Positions 1 through 10,620 of a stretch of 64,000 bases of DNA are shown here, in pieces. The DNA lies in assembly GCA_030280995.1 (NCBI GenBank), contig JASXTE010000008.1, positions 24,673,193 to 24,737,192 of the forward strand. Direction: 5' to 3'. Position numbers and translations under genes: made by a program. The notes beneath the pieces were generated by a model. It saw only the letters and a list, made by a program, of their open reading frames with translations. It did no database searches and was not told the DNA's origin. Source of the DNA: Hemileia vastatrix. Its lineage: Eukaryota; Basidiomycota; Pucciniomycetes; Pucciniales; Zaghouaniaceae. The number at the start of each line of letters is the position of its first letter. Position 1 is the first letter of the stretch.

Positions 1-132
1 TTAGGACTGGTTTATACAAACAATCAACATCTAGTTACTCAAGTCCAGTTTTCTGTGTAAAGAAGCAGAATGGGAAGCTGAGGGTGGTGCATGATCTTAG
101 GGCCTTGAATAGAGTCAGTATCAAGGATGCGG
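1..132 (+). pseudogene. Gypsy element B reverse transcriptase, left fragment
   Basis: This is the start of the RT domain of element B, cut by the insertion of element A. Translated it matches the RT of element A on the other strand (8470-8829), including the stretch KQNGKLRVVHDLR. The next bases of the same RT continue at 13504, after the A insertion. The 5' LTR, gag, protease and first part of RT of B lie to the left of the window. Confidence 0.85.
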
Positions 133-1198
133 TGTAGACAATCATATAGTACTAGCTATAGGCCTTGACCAAGGGAGTTGGAGAAATCCCAGAGAAAAAA
201 TACCCTCTCCCTTTATAAAAATAAAGTGAGATATACCTGCTACAGTAAATTGGTTCCTGTTTTCTAAAGCCCCTTTCCAACACACTTGACTGACTGATCA
301 GCCAAGAAAGTAGTCTCCAGACAGACAACCAAACAAAAGAACTGAAATTTAGACCAATTTCTACACCAGAGAAAGCAATGATACTTGATGTAGGTTGCAA
401 ATCCACACCAGAGACAGTAATAATACTTGATATAGCCTGCAAGACTACACCAGAGAAACCAGTTGCCAAGTTAAGTTAAATGAAGAACTCACCTTGCAAC
501 AAACACAGCCAGTTGTGGCCAAAAAACAGTGAAAACTGAGTGAGGAACAAGGATATCACCTCCGGATGGTTTTATGATAATTAAATTTGCCCCAAACTGT
601 CTTATCTACTATCTAAGAGCCCATGCACAGCAACAAATCTGGCATTTCTGAGTGCCAAATTGCATAAAACCCCTCTAGAACGACTTCCCACCCTTCTAGC
701 ACCAAGGCAGGAAGTCTGCCTGCCTGAGGCCTCCAGACCACCCTGAAGTCAGAAAACCACCAAAAACCTCCAAAAATACCCAAAATACTTATAAAAATCT
801 ACTACAACTACTAAAACCTTTAAAACACATAATTAGGCTATAACAAAGTTGGGACATGGAATGTAGAGAAAAATTAGCCCATTCTAATGTTACTAAGAAC
901 TTAACCCTAAGACTTAAGTTTAGCCCCTAAAACGTGAAAAACAAAATTAAACAGCTATCTTTTAAAATGAAAAATGAGAAATAATCCCTTAAATACTTAA
1001 AACCTTAAAAATTTCAAGAAGACATAAAATATAGAGAAAAACTGGGGCTATCCAATTGTAATACCCACATCCCCGCAGTCCCAATATTTGCTGAATAATT
1101 ACAGAAAAGACCCCAATTATTAAACAATGCCATTTTAGACATATCAAAACAATTCCAAACAGACCAACAAAGCACTCTGTGAATGTTGGAAGACCACA
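133..1198 (-). repeat. LTR of element A (3' LTR on the minus strand)
   Basis: This 1066-bp block is closely similar to 12401-13499 and, in reverse orientation, to the LTRs at 14853-15933 and 21679-22759. On the minus strand it begins TGTGGTCTTCC and ends ATTGTCTACA. It is about 33 bp shorter than its partner; one visible gap lies near 12880-12900 of the right LTR. Small open frames inside it are not genes. Confidence 0.92.
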
Positions 1199-1210
1199 TC
1201 CTCCCTCCAA
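1199..1210 (-). other. Polypurine tract of element A
   Basis: On the minus strand the purine run GGAGGGAGGA directly precedes the LTR start. The same run precedes the LTR of B at 21669-21678, and a close variant (GGAGGGACGA) precedes the LTR of C at 47896-47905. Confidence 0.8.
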
Positions 1211-1246
1211 TAGAGATTTTCCACATTCTACTACATCACAACCACC

Positions 1247-1820
1247 ATGTTCAGTTTTCTTTCCAAATCTGCTACTGACATGAGTCCTTGCCAATACTGC
1301 ATTGATAACAATCTCATCAGTACCATCACACCACCGGCTCTTCCCTACAGAATCTCTTGTGATGCCTGTCACTCTAGGAAGAAGACTTGTTTCAGACCTG
1401 GTCCATTTTCCTCTTCAACATCTTCTCCTCCTCCACAACCTGATCCACCTTCTACCAGAACCAAAAGATCCAGACCATCCATCCTGATCCCCAGACTGGT
1501 CAACAAATTACAACCTTTGAAAAAGAGTGCCAACCCCACTACAACCACTAGCTCTACCATCTCTGGTCATTCTGATGGTAAGCCCAATACTTCTTTATAC
1601 TGAATTTATATCTGTCAAATTTACAGTTCATTTCCATCCAAACAGTGATGATGACAATGTGGTAACCATTGAAATACCCCCACCTAATCCATTGTCCACC
1701 ATCAAAGACAAATTCCAACAAAATTCTTCTCAACAGAAGCATCTCATTCTATATAACTTCCAATCCACTCTTGCCAGAAATTCACAGGACCTTGAGAAAA
1801 GGAAGAACCTCATTCATTAG
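1247..1820 (+). CDS. Antisense accessory gene 1 of element A, Cys-rich protein
   Basis: The gene lies just inside the 3' LTR and is transcribed against gag-pol. Exon 1 is 1247-1577, intron 1578-1626 (GTAAG...TTACAG, 49 bp), exon 2 1627-1820, giving 174 aa in frame. The N-terminal half holds a Cys pattern: CQYC near residue 15, then CDAC-x5-C about 25 residues later in a Lys/Arg-rich stretch, recalling but not matching a fungal Zn2Cys6 cluster. A Ser/Thr/Pro-rich middle and a Gln/Lys-rich charged tail follow. The intron and both exons are kept in element B (21630-21126), and a diverged copy is in C (47755-47083), which argues for a real gene. The function is unknown; a nucleic-acid-binding or regulatory protein is a guess. 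I do not recognise the family. Confidence 0.6.
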
Positions 1821-1904
1821 TTAAAAGCCAATGCTGAACATTTTGTTACATCTCTTAATTCTTTTCTGTAATTGCTTCTTGCCTGAAAATCTCTATTTAT
1901 AAAT

Positions 1905-2400
1905 AAAGAAAAAAATATTTTTGTCAGTTTAAAGTCTTGGGGGACTAATCCTCAGTTTTAAGTCTTGGGGGACTAAAAGCCCTCATTTTATAGTCTTGGA
2001 GGACTCAAAAACCCTTAGTTTATAGTCTTGGGGGACTCCAGAACCTGAATAAAAAAGACAGAACCAGAGATCAAAACATTAAAGACCAAAGAAACAAATT
2101 GAAATTCTGGGGTAACTGTTCTACAGAGCAGCCAGCCGATCAGTTACGCCCACACTTGCCTTAACAAAATTCAGAGACTCCCACTTGGATTCCCTCTGCT
2201 AGAATCACACCAACTCCCATTATCAGTTTGTAGTCCTGAAATACTCACCCATTAAACCATACTCAGTTTAAAGTATTGGGGGACTATACCATTCTTCAGC
2301 TTAAAGTCTTGATAGACTGGCCACAGTGTTCAGTTTAAAGTCTTGACGGAATTCTCAGTGTTCAGTTTAAAGTCTTGATGGACTAAAACACATTTTGCAT
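1905..2400. repeat. Direct-repeat cluster and hairpin between the accessory genes of A
   Basis: The spacer holds repeated copies of a ~20-22 bp unit with core AGTTTAAAGTCTTGGGGGAC or variants, in two groups (about 1929-2050 and 2262-2385). Between them at 2108-2150 is a 42-bp inverted repeat, GGGGTAACTG against CAGTTAC.CCC. The same unit plus hairpin layout recurs in B (20490-20960), and weakly in C (46160-46335). Function unknown. Confidence 0.75.
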
Positions 2401-2533
2401 ATAAGGGCGGAGCCACCTTCATGCTCAATGATCCACAGCCAACCTGCTGAACTTCCACTCTTTCCTCATCATCTACACATCACTGATAAAATTTTCATTC
2501 ATCTCTTTTCTCTTCATTATTGTTCCATCACAG

Positions 2534-3302
2534 ATCATGCCTTGATCCCCAGATTTTGACCCATCAGACCTTCCCTGTTTCACCACTCCAAAGGACTAAG
2601 CTTGTAAACAGTGCATCCACATGTGCAGACCTTTCACTTTCACTCTTCCTACTCCTCAGTCCAAATTCTATAACAGTGCCTGTGATTCTTGCAACCCTAA
2701 AAAGAAAAGATGTGACATAGACCCCAGCTATCCAATACCTCGGCCTTCACCTTCCCATAAATATATTTCCAGATCTCATACCAGGTTGCCAGAACTTAAA
2801 CCTTCTTCCTCTTCTTTATCTTCCACTCCTTCCAGAAGATCATGCCATTCTATTCCCAAAACACTCCCTAAAAGACCTGCTTTATCTTCTCAAAAATTCT
2901 CTTTTGCCTCAGCATATTTAGCCAAATCAGCTTCAAAATCAGCTCCCAGGCTGCTAAACCGCGTCCAGGAGGCCCGCCTGCATTGCCAGAAAGCAAAAAT
3001 CAGGCTCAAGACTCCCAAATTCAGCCAGATTGAAACTACCTTAACTCTGGATTACATATATGAAAAAACACCTAAGCATGAGGTGTTCAAACATGCTTAA
3101 GGCCTTCCAACACTCTCTCCCCGCTTATTCCACTTCTTCCCAAAATTTACCCCCTACTCTGGTCCCTGACCATTACAACCCATATATGCTTTCTAGCCGC
3201 CTACATCACAAAGAACACAGGTCTTCCACCAATCCTAACAAAAAGCAAAAAAGCCTCCATAATCCAGACCAACCTCCAGAGGATTCTTCTTCCAGACATT
3301 AA
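2534..3302 (+). pseudogene. Antisense accessory gene 2 of element A, broken
   Basis: The copy in B (20333-18816, minus) shows where the gene should start, but in A the third codon is TGA and a further stop (TAG) follows before the first Cys pair. The readable part (2621-3100) has CKQCIHMC, then CDSC-x6-C in a Lys/Arg-rich stretch, then a long Ser/Pro-rich region. The end (about 3045-3302) matches the helical and Ser/Asn-rich C-terminus of the B copy in a shifted frame. Relative to B about 600 bp are missing between the Ser/Pro-rich part and the C-terminal part. The function is unknown, and the Cys pattern resembles that of accessory gene 1. Confidence 0.55.
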
Positions 3303-3376
3303 TATTAAAAATAAATTAATAATTCACTAACTAGAAAGAACAATAATAATTAATATTTATATAATTAAAATTATTA

Positions 3377-4618
3377 ATTTTTATTTTATTTTATTTTATT
3401 TTTTTTATTTTTTATTTTTATTTTTATTTTTATTTTTATTTTTATTTTTATTTTTATTTTTATTTTTATTTTTATTTTTATTTTTATTTTTATTTTTATT
3501 TTTATTTTTATTTTTATTTTTATTTTTATTTTTATTTTTATTTTTATTTTTATTTTTATTTTTATTTTTATTTTTATTTTTATTTTTATTTTTATTTTTA
3601 TTTTTATTTTTATTTTTATTTTTATTTTTATTTTTATTTTTATTTTTATTTTTATTTTTATTTTTATTTTTATTTTTATTTTTATTTTTATTTTTATTTT
3701 TATTTTTATTTTTATTTTTATTTTTATTTTTATTTTTATTTTTATTTTTATTTTTATTTTTATTTTTATTTTTATTTTTATTTTTATTTTTATTTTTATT
3801 TTTATTTTTATTTTTATTTTTATTTTTATTTTTATTTTTATTTTTATTTTTATTTTTATTTTTATTTTTATTTTTATTTTTATTTTTATTTTTATTTTTA
3901 TTTTTATTTTTATTTTTATTTTTATTTTTATTTTTATTTTTATTTTTATTTTTATTTTTATTTTTATTTTTATTTTTATTTTTATTTTTATTTTTATTTT
4001 TATTTTTATTTTTATTTTTATTTTTATTTTTATTTTTATTTTTATTTTTATTTTTATTTTTATTTTTATTTTTATTTTTATTTTTATTTTTATTTTTATT
4101 TTTATTTTTATTTTTATTTTTATTTTTATTTTTATTTTTATTTTTATTTTTATTTTTATTTTTATTTTTATTTTTATTTTTATTTTTATTTTTATTTTTA
4201 TTTTTATTTTTATTTTTATTTTTATTTTTATTTTTATTTTTATTTTTATTTTTATTTTTATTTTTATTTTTATTTTTATTTTTATTATTATTTTTATTTT
4301 TATTTTTATTTTTATTTTTATTTTTATTTTTATTTTTATTTTTATTTTTATTTTTATTTTTATTTTTATTTTTATTTTTATTTTTATTTTTATTTTTATT
4401 TTTATTTTTATTTTTATTTTTATTTTTATTTTTATTTTTATTTTTATTTTTATTTTTATTTTTATTTTTATTTTTATTTTTATTTTTATTTTTATTTTTA
4501 TTTTTATTTTTATTTTTATTTTTATTTTTATTTTTATTTTTATTTTTATTTTTATTTTTATTTTTATTTTTATTTTTATTTTTATTTTTCTTTTTATCTT
4601 TATTTTTATTTTTGTTTT
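3377..4618. repeat. 1.2-kb (TTTTTA)n microsatellite
   Basis: After a few TTTTA units the sequence is an almost perfect TTTTTA hexamer repeat for about 200 units, with one visible interruption near 4286 and decay at the right end. The equivalent place in element B (about 18597-18690) has only a short impure A/T-rich repeat, so this is an expansion specific to A. No gene. Confidence 0.95.
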
Positions 4619-5810
4619 AAACTACTAAAATACTAAAAAAAAACTTAAAAATAATAAGCAAAATTAACCAAAAATATGAGAGTTGAAAAAAAAATAAAAT
4701 GAAATGAATAATAATAATAATAAGATGAAATAAGTAATAGTTACAAACAGTATCCCCCAACCAATTGATGAGCTGATCCCCTGATACCTTACCCACATGC
4801 AAGTGCACCTTGATGTGGACACACTTTTAAATAATTTTTAAATGAATTGAGATAAAATAAATTAAGAAAAATAATATAAATAAAGAAAATACGAAATAAA
4901 TAGAAATCAAAGAAAATAATAAAAAATGAGATAAAGATATAAAAGAAAATAGCATTGTCCGGCCATTTGGTGAGCCTTTCCCCACCAATGCTTGCCTAAA
5001 TCCAAGTGACCCTGATGTGGTGACACCATATAATATAATTTGTGATTTTTTCTGCTTTTATATCATAATAACCCCCATAAAAAATAAAAAGAAAAAAGAA
5101 AAAAATCTAAAACTACTATCTAACACAACCATAGACACAAAAATTAATGAAAAGAAAATGAAGAAGTACAGCTTCATAAAAGGTCCAGTCCAAGGAATTG
5201 ATCACTGGGTCGGCTCCCACCAATAAGTAAAAAAGATGGGAGACCACCAGTGATCCACCATCAATCCAATTAGACCAAAGAAGCCAGTTTAAAGTCATAG
5301 TGGACTTGAAAACTGAATAAAAAAACCAGAAGTAGGATTCAACTAGGACAAACAAAATACTTTAAACAGACATTATGGGGTAACTTTTCTACAGAGAAGC
5401 CAGCTCATCAGTTACCCCCACACTTTCGAAAATAAAATCTAGAAGGCCCCCTGGGTACTTTCTAAAAAAACAAAAAAATCCAACACAATGAACCAAAAAC
5501 AATAAGAGTGAAGAGTCCAGCACTTGAAGACCAAACGAACTTCCAGTTTAAAGTCATAGAGGAATAAACCTGTGAAGAAAAACCAATACTAGGGTTCAAC
5601 CAAATTAAGAGAAGAGGTTGGAAACAGAAAATCTTGAATAACTGTTGATAGAGCAGCCAGCCCATCACTTACCCCCCAACTTTCCAAAAAAAAATCTAGA
5701 AGCCCCACCCATGGGTACCTTCTAACAAAAAGGTTCCATCAAAACAGATGCATACCATCACCAAAATCCAAAATTTAAAGAATTTTTAATAGTATATCCT
5801 CATTGCGGAG
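4619..5810 (-). other. Non-coding region downstream of pol in element A
   Basis: There is no gene here. It matches 17380-18600 of element B in reverse. It has three structured blocks: an inverted repeat GATCACTGG...CCAGTGATC at 5200-5255, and two copies of the GGGGTAAC...GTTACCCC hairpin at 5377-5417 and 5636-5675. Two related blocks of about 75 bp, with the sense reading CACTTGGATGTGGGTAAG or a variant of it, lie near 4740-4830 and 4955-5030. Confidence 0.7.
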
Positions 5811-7544
5811 TCAATCTTCTTCACTTCTAGTGCTTCTAGAGTAAAATCTCTTCACCTGATCAGCAGCCACTCTCTTCTTTAAGACTTCACCATCTAACTC
5901 CTCCAAAACATAAGAACCTCCAGATACCTGAGATCTGACTCTTTAAGGTCCATTTCATCTGTCAGAAAATATATTTCCCCACTGACTTTCCAAACTTCTA
6001 TTATACACCAAAACCAAACAACCAGTTTTCAAGGAATTCCTGAGTCTATGAGCCAACTTCTTGCCCCAGTATCTGACTGATCGATTTCTTATCTTCATCA
6101 TTCTAGAGTATGCCTTCTCTTGACACTCCTCTCTATGTTCCAACTGTTGCATCCTGGCACAGAGGAAATCTTCAGTTGAGCACACATCATCCCAATCAAT
6201 TCCAAGATAAGATACATCTTCCAAATCAACTGGTAGAACAGCTTTCTGCCCAAACATTAAATTATAAGGGGAATAGCCAGTTTTCCTTTTCAAAGTGACC
6301 CCAGAAAATAACACCAAGGGTAAATAATACCTCCATTTTTCAGAACTATCTCCACACATTTTCACCAAAGCATTTTTGATTACTTGATGGACTCTTTCCA
6401 TAATGCCTTCAGCTTCAGGATAATAAGGTGTAGCCACTCTGACTTTAGAAGCAATACTTGCCACAGCTTCTTTAAATTCAGCTCCAAACTCTGCCTCACC
6501 ATCAACAGTCACGAAATTCATTAACCCATACCTAAATAAACATTCCTTCTTCAAAAATTCTGCCACATTTTTGGCAGTCAAATTAATCAGAAGCACTGCC
6601 TCAACCCAGCCAGATGATTCATCCCTGGAAACATTCAAGTACTTATACCTTCCCTTGTTAATATTGACAGCATCCAAACTGACTCTTCCAAACACATTTG
6701 ATTCACCAGTAGCACAGCCAACCTCTTTAGGCTTTAAGTGACTTCTTCTTTGACATTCTTCTCAAGATTGAACCCAACCCTGCACAGACAACTTCATACC
6801 TGGCCACCAAAATATATCTGCTTCTCTTCTATAAGTCTCCCCAAAGCCTCTATGACCAAGGTCTTCATGAAAATACTTCAACACCAACCCTTGACCCTTC
6901 TCCTGATTCACCACTAATTGAGGATTTGGATGTCTCCTCCTCATCAACCTCCTTCCTGACACATAGAAGCCAGGACTTTTCTTCTTGATTGACACCAAAG
7001 TATCATCCTCACAAATATCTGGCCTCTCCAAGGTTCACAGATACTCAACCATAATAAAATAAAACCCTAATTGATCCCAAGTCTCACCTTCAAATTCAAA
7101 CAACACAACATCCAAGGGTACAAACCTTTCATTAAAATCAGCAGTGTGCACATGAGCAACACGACCGGCCCAACCAAGACATCAATCCCTAAATTTTGGA
7201 ACCTTCTTTACCTTCCACTGAATCTTATGAGAAACCAGTTCACCAACAAAAACACCAAATTCTAATGTTAAGGCATCCCAAAAAAGAGCCCCATCTTCAA
7301 CAAAAAAAACATATTGATCACCAGAATCAAGATCAGAACCATCCAGTCTAACCTCTTGGTGGAGGAGAGAACAATCATCCAGTTTGGCCTCTTGGGGGAG
7401 GAGGGAAAAATCTTCAGCACCCTTTGTGCTGGCCCTAACCACTGGAAAATCTTCATCAAATTCTTCATTATCAGAATCTTCATCTTTAAGTGGTCTTCTT
7501 GATAATCCATCTGGCATCGTAAATTTTTTACCTGGCTTGTGCAC
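5811..7544 (-). pseudogene. Integrase of element A with upstream linker
   Basis: The reading runs from a Ser/Asp-rich linker (7544-7182) through an HHCC-type zinc finger (HEDLGHRG, then S-stop-EEC with the first Cys replaced by TGA near 6760) to the DDE core. Visible core motifs are VSLDAV (first Asp), VTVDGEAEF (second Asp) and EGIMERVHQVIKNAL (Glu). The C-terminal part (RYWGKKLAHRLR, SLESQWG) is the usual tail of this pol type, ending at 5811. Another TGA interrupts the tail at 5955, where C has Trp. Integrase would insert the cDNA into the genome; this copy is dead. Confidence 0.88.
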
Positions 7545-8829
7545 CAGGTCAAAAAAAATTTTGAATAAATGCCACCTACCTAGTTATTAAAGCATTTGGA
7601 AGACTAGGTGTATTGATCATTTGAATCAGAGATTCAGCCTCCACCTGCAGCTCAAAATTGTGTCACCACAAAATGGTTTGTTTCTTCTTCAAAATTTTTG
7701 CTACACCACACAATTCCAACTTAGGCTGAGAATACCTAGATTCCATCTCATTAAAAACTACAGACTCACACCTTACTGGCCTGACCTTCCCAGCTTTATC
7801 TTCCTGAGAAAGAACAGCACCAGAAGCAATATAACTTGATTTTACCGCCAGATAAATTTTTCCAGCCTCCCTTCAATAATCCAACTTGTGAAGAATAATA
7901 TCTTTACCTACCACCTTCTTCAACTTCTGAAAAGCCTTTTCACACTCTTCAGTTTATTCCAACTCAACATCTTTCCTGGTCAACCTTCTTAAAGGTGAAT
8001 CTAACAAAGAATAATCTTAAATAAAAATCATGATGTACACACAAACTCCCAAAAATCCCCTAAATTAAGTATTATTTTTGGGCCTTGGCCATGACTGAAT
8101 TTTATTAACTTTCTTCTTTGCCCTAATCCTTCCCTCCTTACATACAACATGACCCAGGATTTCCAGAGCAGGAATACAACAACAAAACTTTGACCCAGAA
8201 ATGGTCAAACCAGCCTATTCAATTCTAAACAATACTCTCTCTAGAGTAATTGCATATTCCCAAACAAATCTCCTTATACCTGGGTTCTCCTTCAGCACCT
8301 CATTTCAAAAATCAGTGAAGGGTCCTTTGATTCCAGCTTCATCAATAAAAATACCAGCATGAGTGGTAACTTCATCCTGTAAAATCCAAGCCATTTGAGC
8401 TTGATATACAGCTACTGAATTACTTGCCCCATGAGGCAACCTAGTGAGCTGAAATCTTCCCAGAGGAGTCTAAAATATTGTGAGTGGCCGTGAATTGGTG
8501 TGAAGTTCCCTTTCATCATAACCACCCATAAAATAACCCAAACCATAACACACCCTTCCAGCAAAAGCTTCCACAAAATCCTCTGCACTTGGCAGCATCC
8601 CCGCATCCTTGATAGTGACTCTTTTCAAGACCCTAAGATCATGCACCACCCTCAATTTCCCATTCTGCTTCTCAACACAGAAAACACGACTTGAGTAACT
8701 AGAAGTTGATTGTTCATACAATACTGTCCTGACTCTTTCCCTAAAATTCTCCAAAAAATCATCCCTAATAGCAGCTGGAATTTTAATAGGTTTGATTTGC
8801 CAAGGCTTATGACAAACCACAGGAATCAA
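7545..8829 (-). pseudogene. Reverse transcriptase and RNase H of element A
   Basis: RT starts near 8829 (KQNGKLRVVHDLR, then CYGLGYFMGGYDERELH) and continues with a shift through the catalytic box, which reads FIDEAG at about 8350 instead of FIDDGG, so the second catalytic Asp is Glu. RNase H follows (near 7840-7545), ending HKPGKKFTMPDGLSRRP. The frame changes relative to both protease and integrase, so several small indels are present. The order and motifs are those of Ty3/Gypsy pol, which copies the RNA into cDNA. Confidence 0.85.
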
Positions 8830-9964
8830 TTAAGGTTCCCCATAAGAGTGTTTCAAAACACCCTGTTCCACTTCAACAAATGCCACCGCTTTCTCCCTGA
8901 GCACAATAACGTTCAACAACAACTTCTTTTCCTCATAAGAAAACCACCCATCAGGACCAAAATTAATAACTTTCAACCTTTCCACAGTCGCCCGAGTGGT
9001 TTCCACAAAATCAGGAGGATTATTCATCAGAGGAGTACAGTACAAATTTCTTGAAAAAGGATGTCTCTTCAAAGGAGGATTAAAACCTCCAGGAATAGGC
9101 TCATTGACAAGCCTTATCTTCTGCACCACCTTCTTGTACTTTGTGGCTCAACTGTCAACTTGAGGGATCTTCAGAACATCTTTACCACCAGACCTGGAAC
9201 AAAAATCAAGGGTTTCCCTATTGCTCACATGTGTGGCACAGGTAATGTTTTTGAAAGGTGTAGAAGAAACCCTAGCGGTGCACAATTGGGAGGACTTACT
9301 TTTAGACCCCAATCTCACCACTCCCCAACTTTTCCTAAATTTCAGATCTTCATCCTCACTTTCATCTTCTAAATCTTCAAATCTTGATTCATCTTTTGAA
9401 TCACATTTTCTAAAATTATGCAATTATCCTTATGCTGGAGGCCCAAAAATTGATCTTGATGATCTTTACAAAAATAATTCTTTTCTTCTTTTTTGATTAT
9501 CTTCAGATTTTTTTCTTACTTTTCTTCAGTTATCTTGAAATTTTCATCTTCTTTTCTTGAGTTTTCTTCCATCCTACAAAAATAGCCAGCGTTTACCTCA
9601 ATGGTCACAGACGTGGCCAAGGTAATTTTTTTTTAAAGGCATAGAAGAAACTTTAGCGGTGCACAATTGGAAGGACTTACTTTAAGACCTTAATCTCACC
9701 ACTCCACAGCTTTTCCTCATATCTTTCAATAAAGATATATAACCCTTCTTCTTTTTTGAATTAGAGTTAATATTAATTGAAATTCTTGAGAAAGAACCTA
9801 TACTTGATAAAAAACATGAAGAATACTTGCAGAGAAGAGAAACATTAAAAAGAGAAAATTGAAAATCCACTTGGTATATCTCCAAGGGAGCTGACCTGCT
9901 ACAACCTGGGTTTTCCTCATCTTGGGGAGAGGTTGTAGCACTAGGAAAATCAGCACTAATCACT
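8830..9964 (-). pseudogene. Protease-RT spacer of element A with internal duplication
   Basis: The part 9129-8830 is open and joins the RT frame (contains ERLKVINFGPDGWFSYEEKK and a Pro-rich lead). Upstream, a block around the phrase GGTGCACAATTGG occurs twice (about 9235-9345 and 9600-9710), a direct duplication with a period of about 360 bp. C has a larger duplication at the same point of the polyprotein. No enzymatic domain recognised. Confidence 0.6.
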
Positions 9965-10620
9965 CTAAAAAAGACAGACTCTCACTAGAGCCTGAGCCAC
10001 ACTCCAAAAACCAGAGGCGGCACCTACTTCTTTTCTTCTCCTACAACAATCCATGCACTGGCAAATTGAAGACAAGCCGGGCCTTTTCTCCCAACCATCA
10101 TCTCCAGGAGATGATAACCTCATGTGAAGCCTCCTTTCATCTTCACCGGTCAACTCCAAACTGATTCCAATATCAAACTGATAACCAATTATTGCTTGAA
10201 AATCCATCAAGAATGGTCCACCCAAAACAGCTCTTACATTACCTTTTGCAATGTAAAAATGAGCCTTACCTGAGGCTCCACCAACATCTAACTTCACAAA
10301 CTCAGATGTTCCAACCAATTCAGTGACATGGGCACCAATCCCTCTCAAGTTTCCACCAATACCTGTTCTTATGGGAAGGCCTAGATGAGTAGCCTCAAGA
10401 AAAGAAATCAGGTTAATCTAAGAACCTGAAGTCACCAATGCCCTAGCCTCCCTACCATTCAGAGTGAAATTGACATAACCCAGAGGTTCAGAAAAATGAG
10501 TTTCCAACCCCTCACCAAATTTATCAGCAGAATCACAAATGTATTCTACCTCCCCAGAAGAAACCCTTCTCCTGGTAAACAACTTTTTCTGCCTATCAGC
10601 CAACCCAGGACTGATAGAAT
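9965..10620 (-). pseudogene. Retropepsin-like protease of element A
   Basis: The frame 10603-9965 contains the retropepsin fold landmarks: the active-site loop region ALVTSGS, then GGNLRGIGAHVTELVG and the second motif VRAVLGGPFLMDF. The catalytic loop should read D-S/T-G; here Asp is replaced by Thr and the next codon after SGS is a stop (10418). C has VDSVS at this place. The enzyme would cut the Gag-Pol polyprotein; this copy cannot. Confidence 0.8.

Noticed and set aside
989..1372. Open frames inside LTRs (also 12865-13604, 15245-15815, 22072-22589)
   Set aside because: They lie within the LTR repeats, differ between copies and show no conserved protein sequence.
1372..1410. A true Zn2Cys6 transcription factor in accessory gene 1
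   Set aside because: The spacing CDAC-x5-C fits only the first half; the second three Cys of the cluster are not at the required distance.
1929..2385. CRISPR-like regularly spaced repeats
   Set aside because: Spacing is irregular, the units vary, there are no cas genes and the DNA is eukaryotic.
6110..6298. Small plus-strand frames opposite A pol (also 7314-7590, 8500-9054, 9061-9496)
   Set aside because: They are shadows of the minus-strand integrase, RT and spacer, and have no match in the corresponding strand of B or C.
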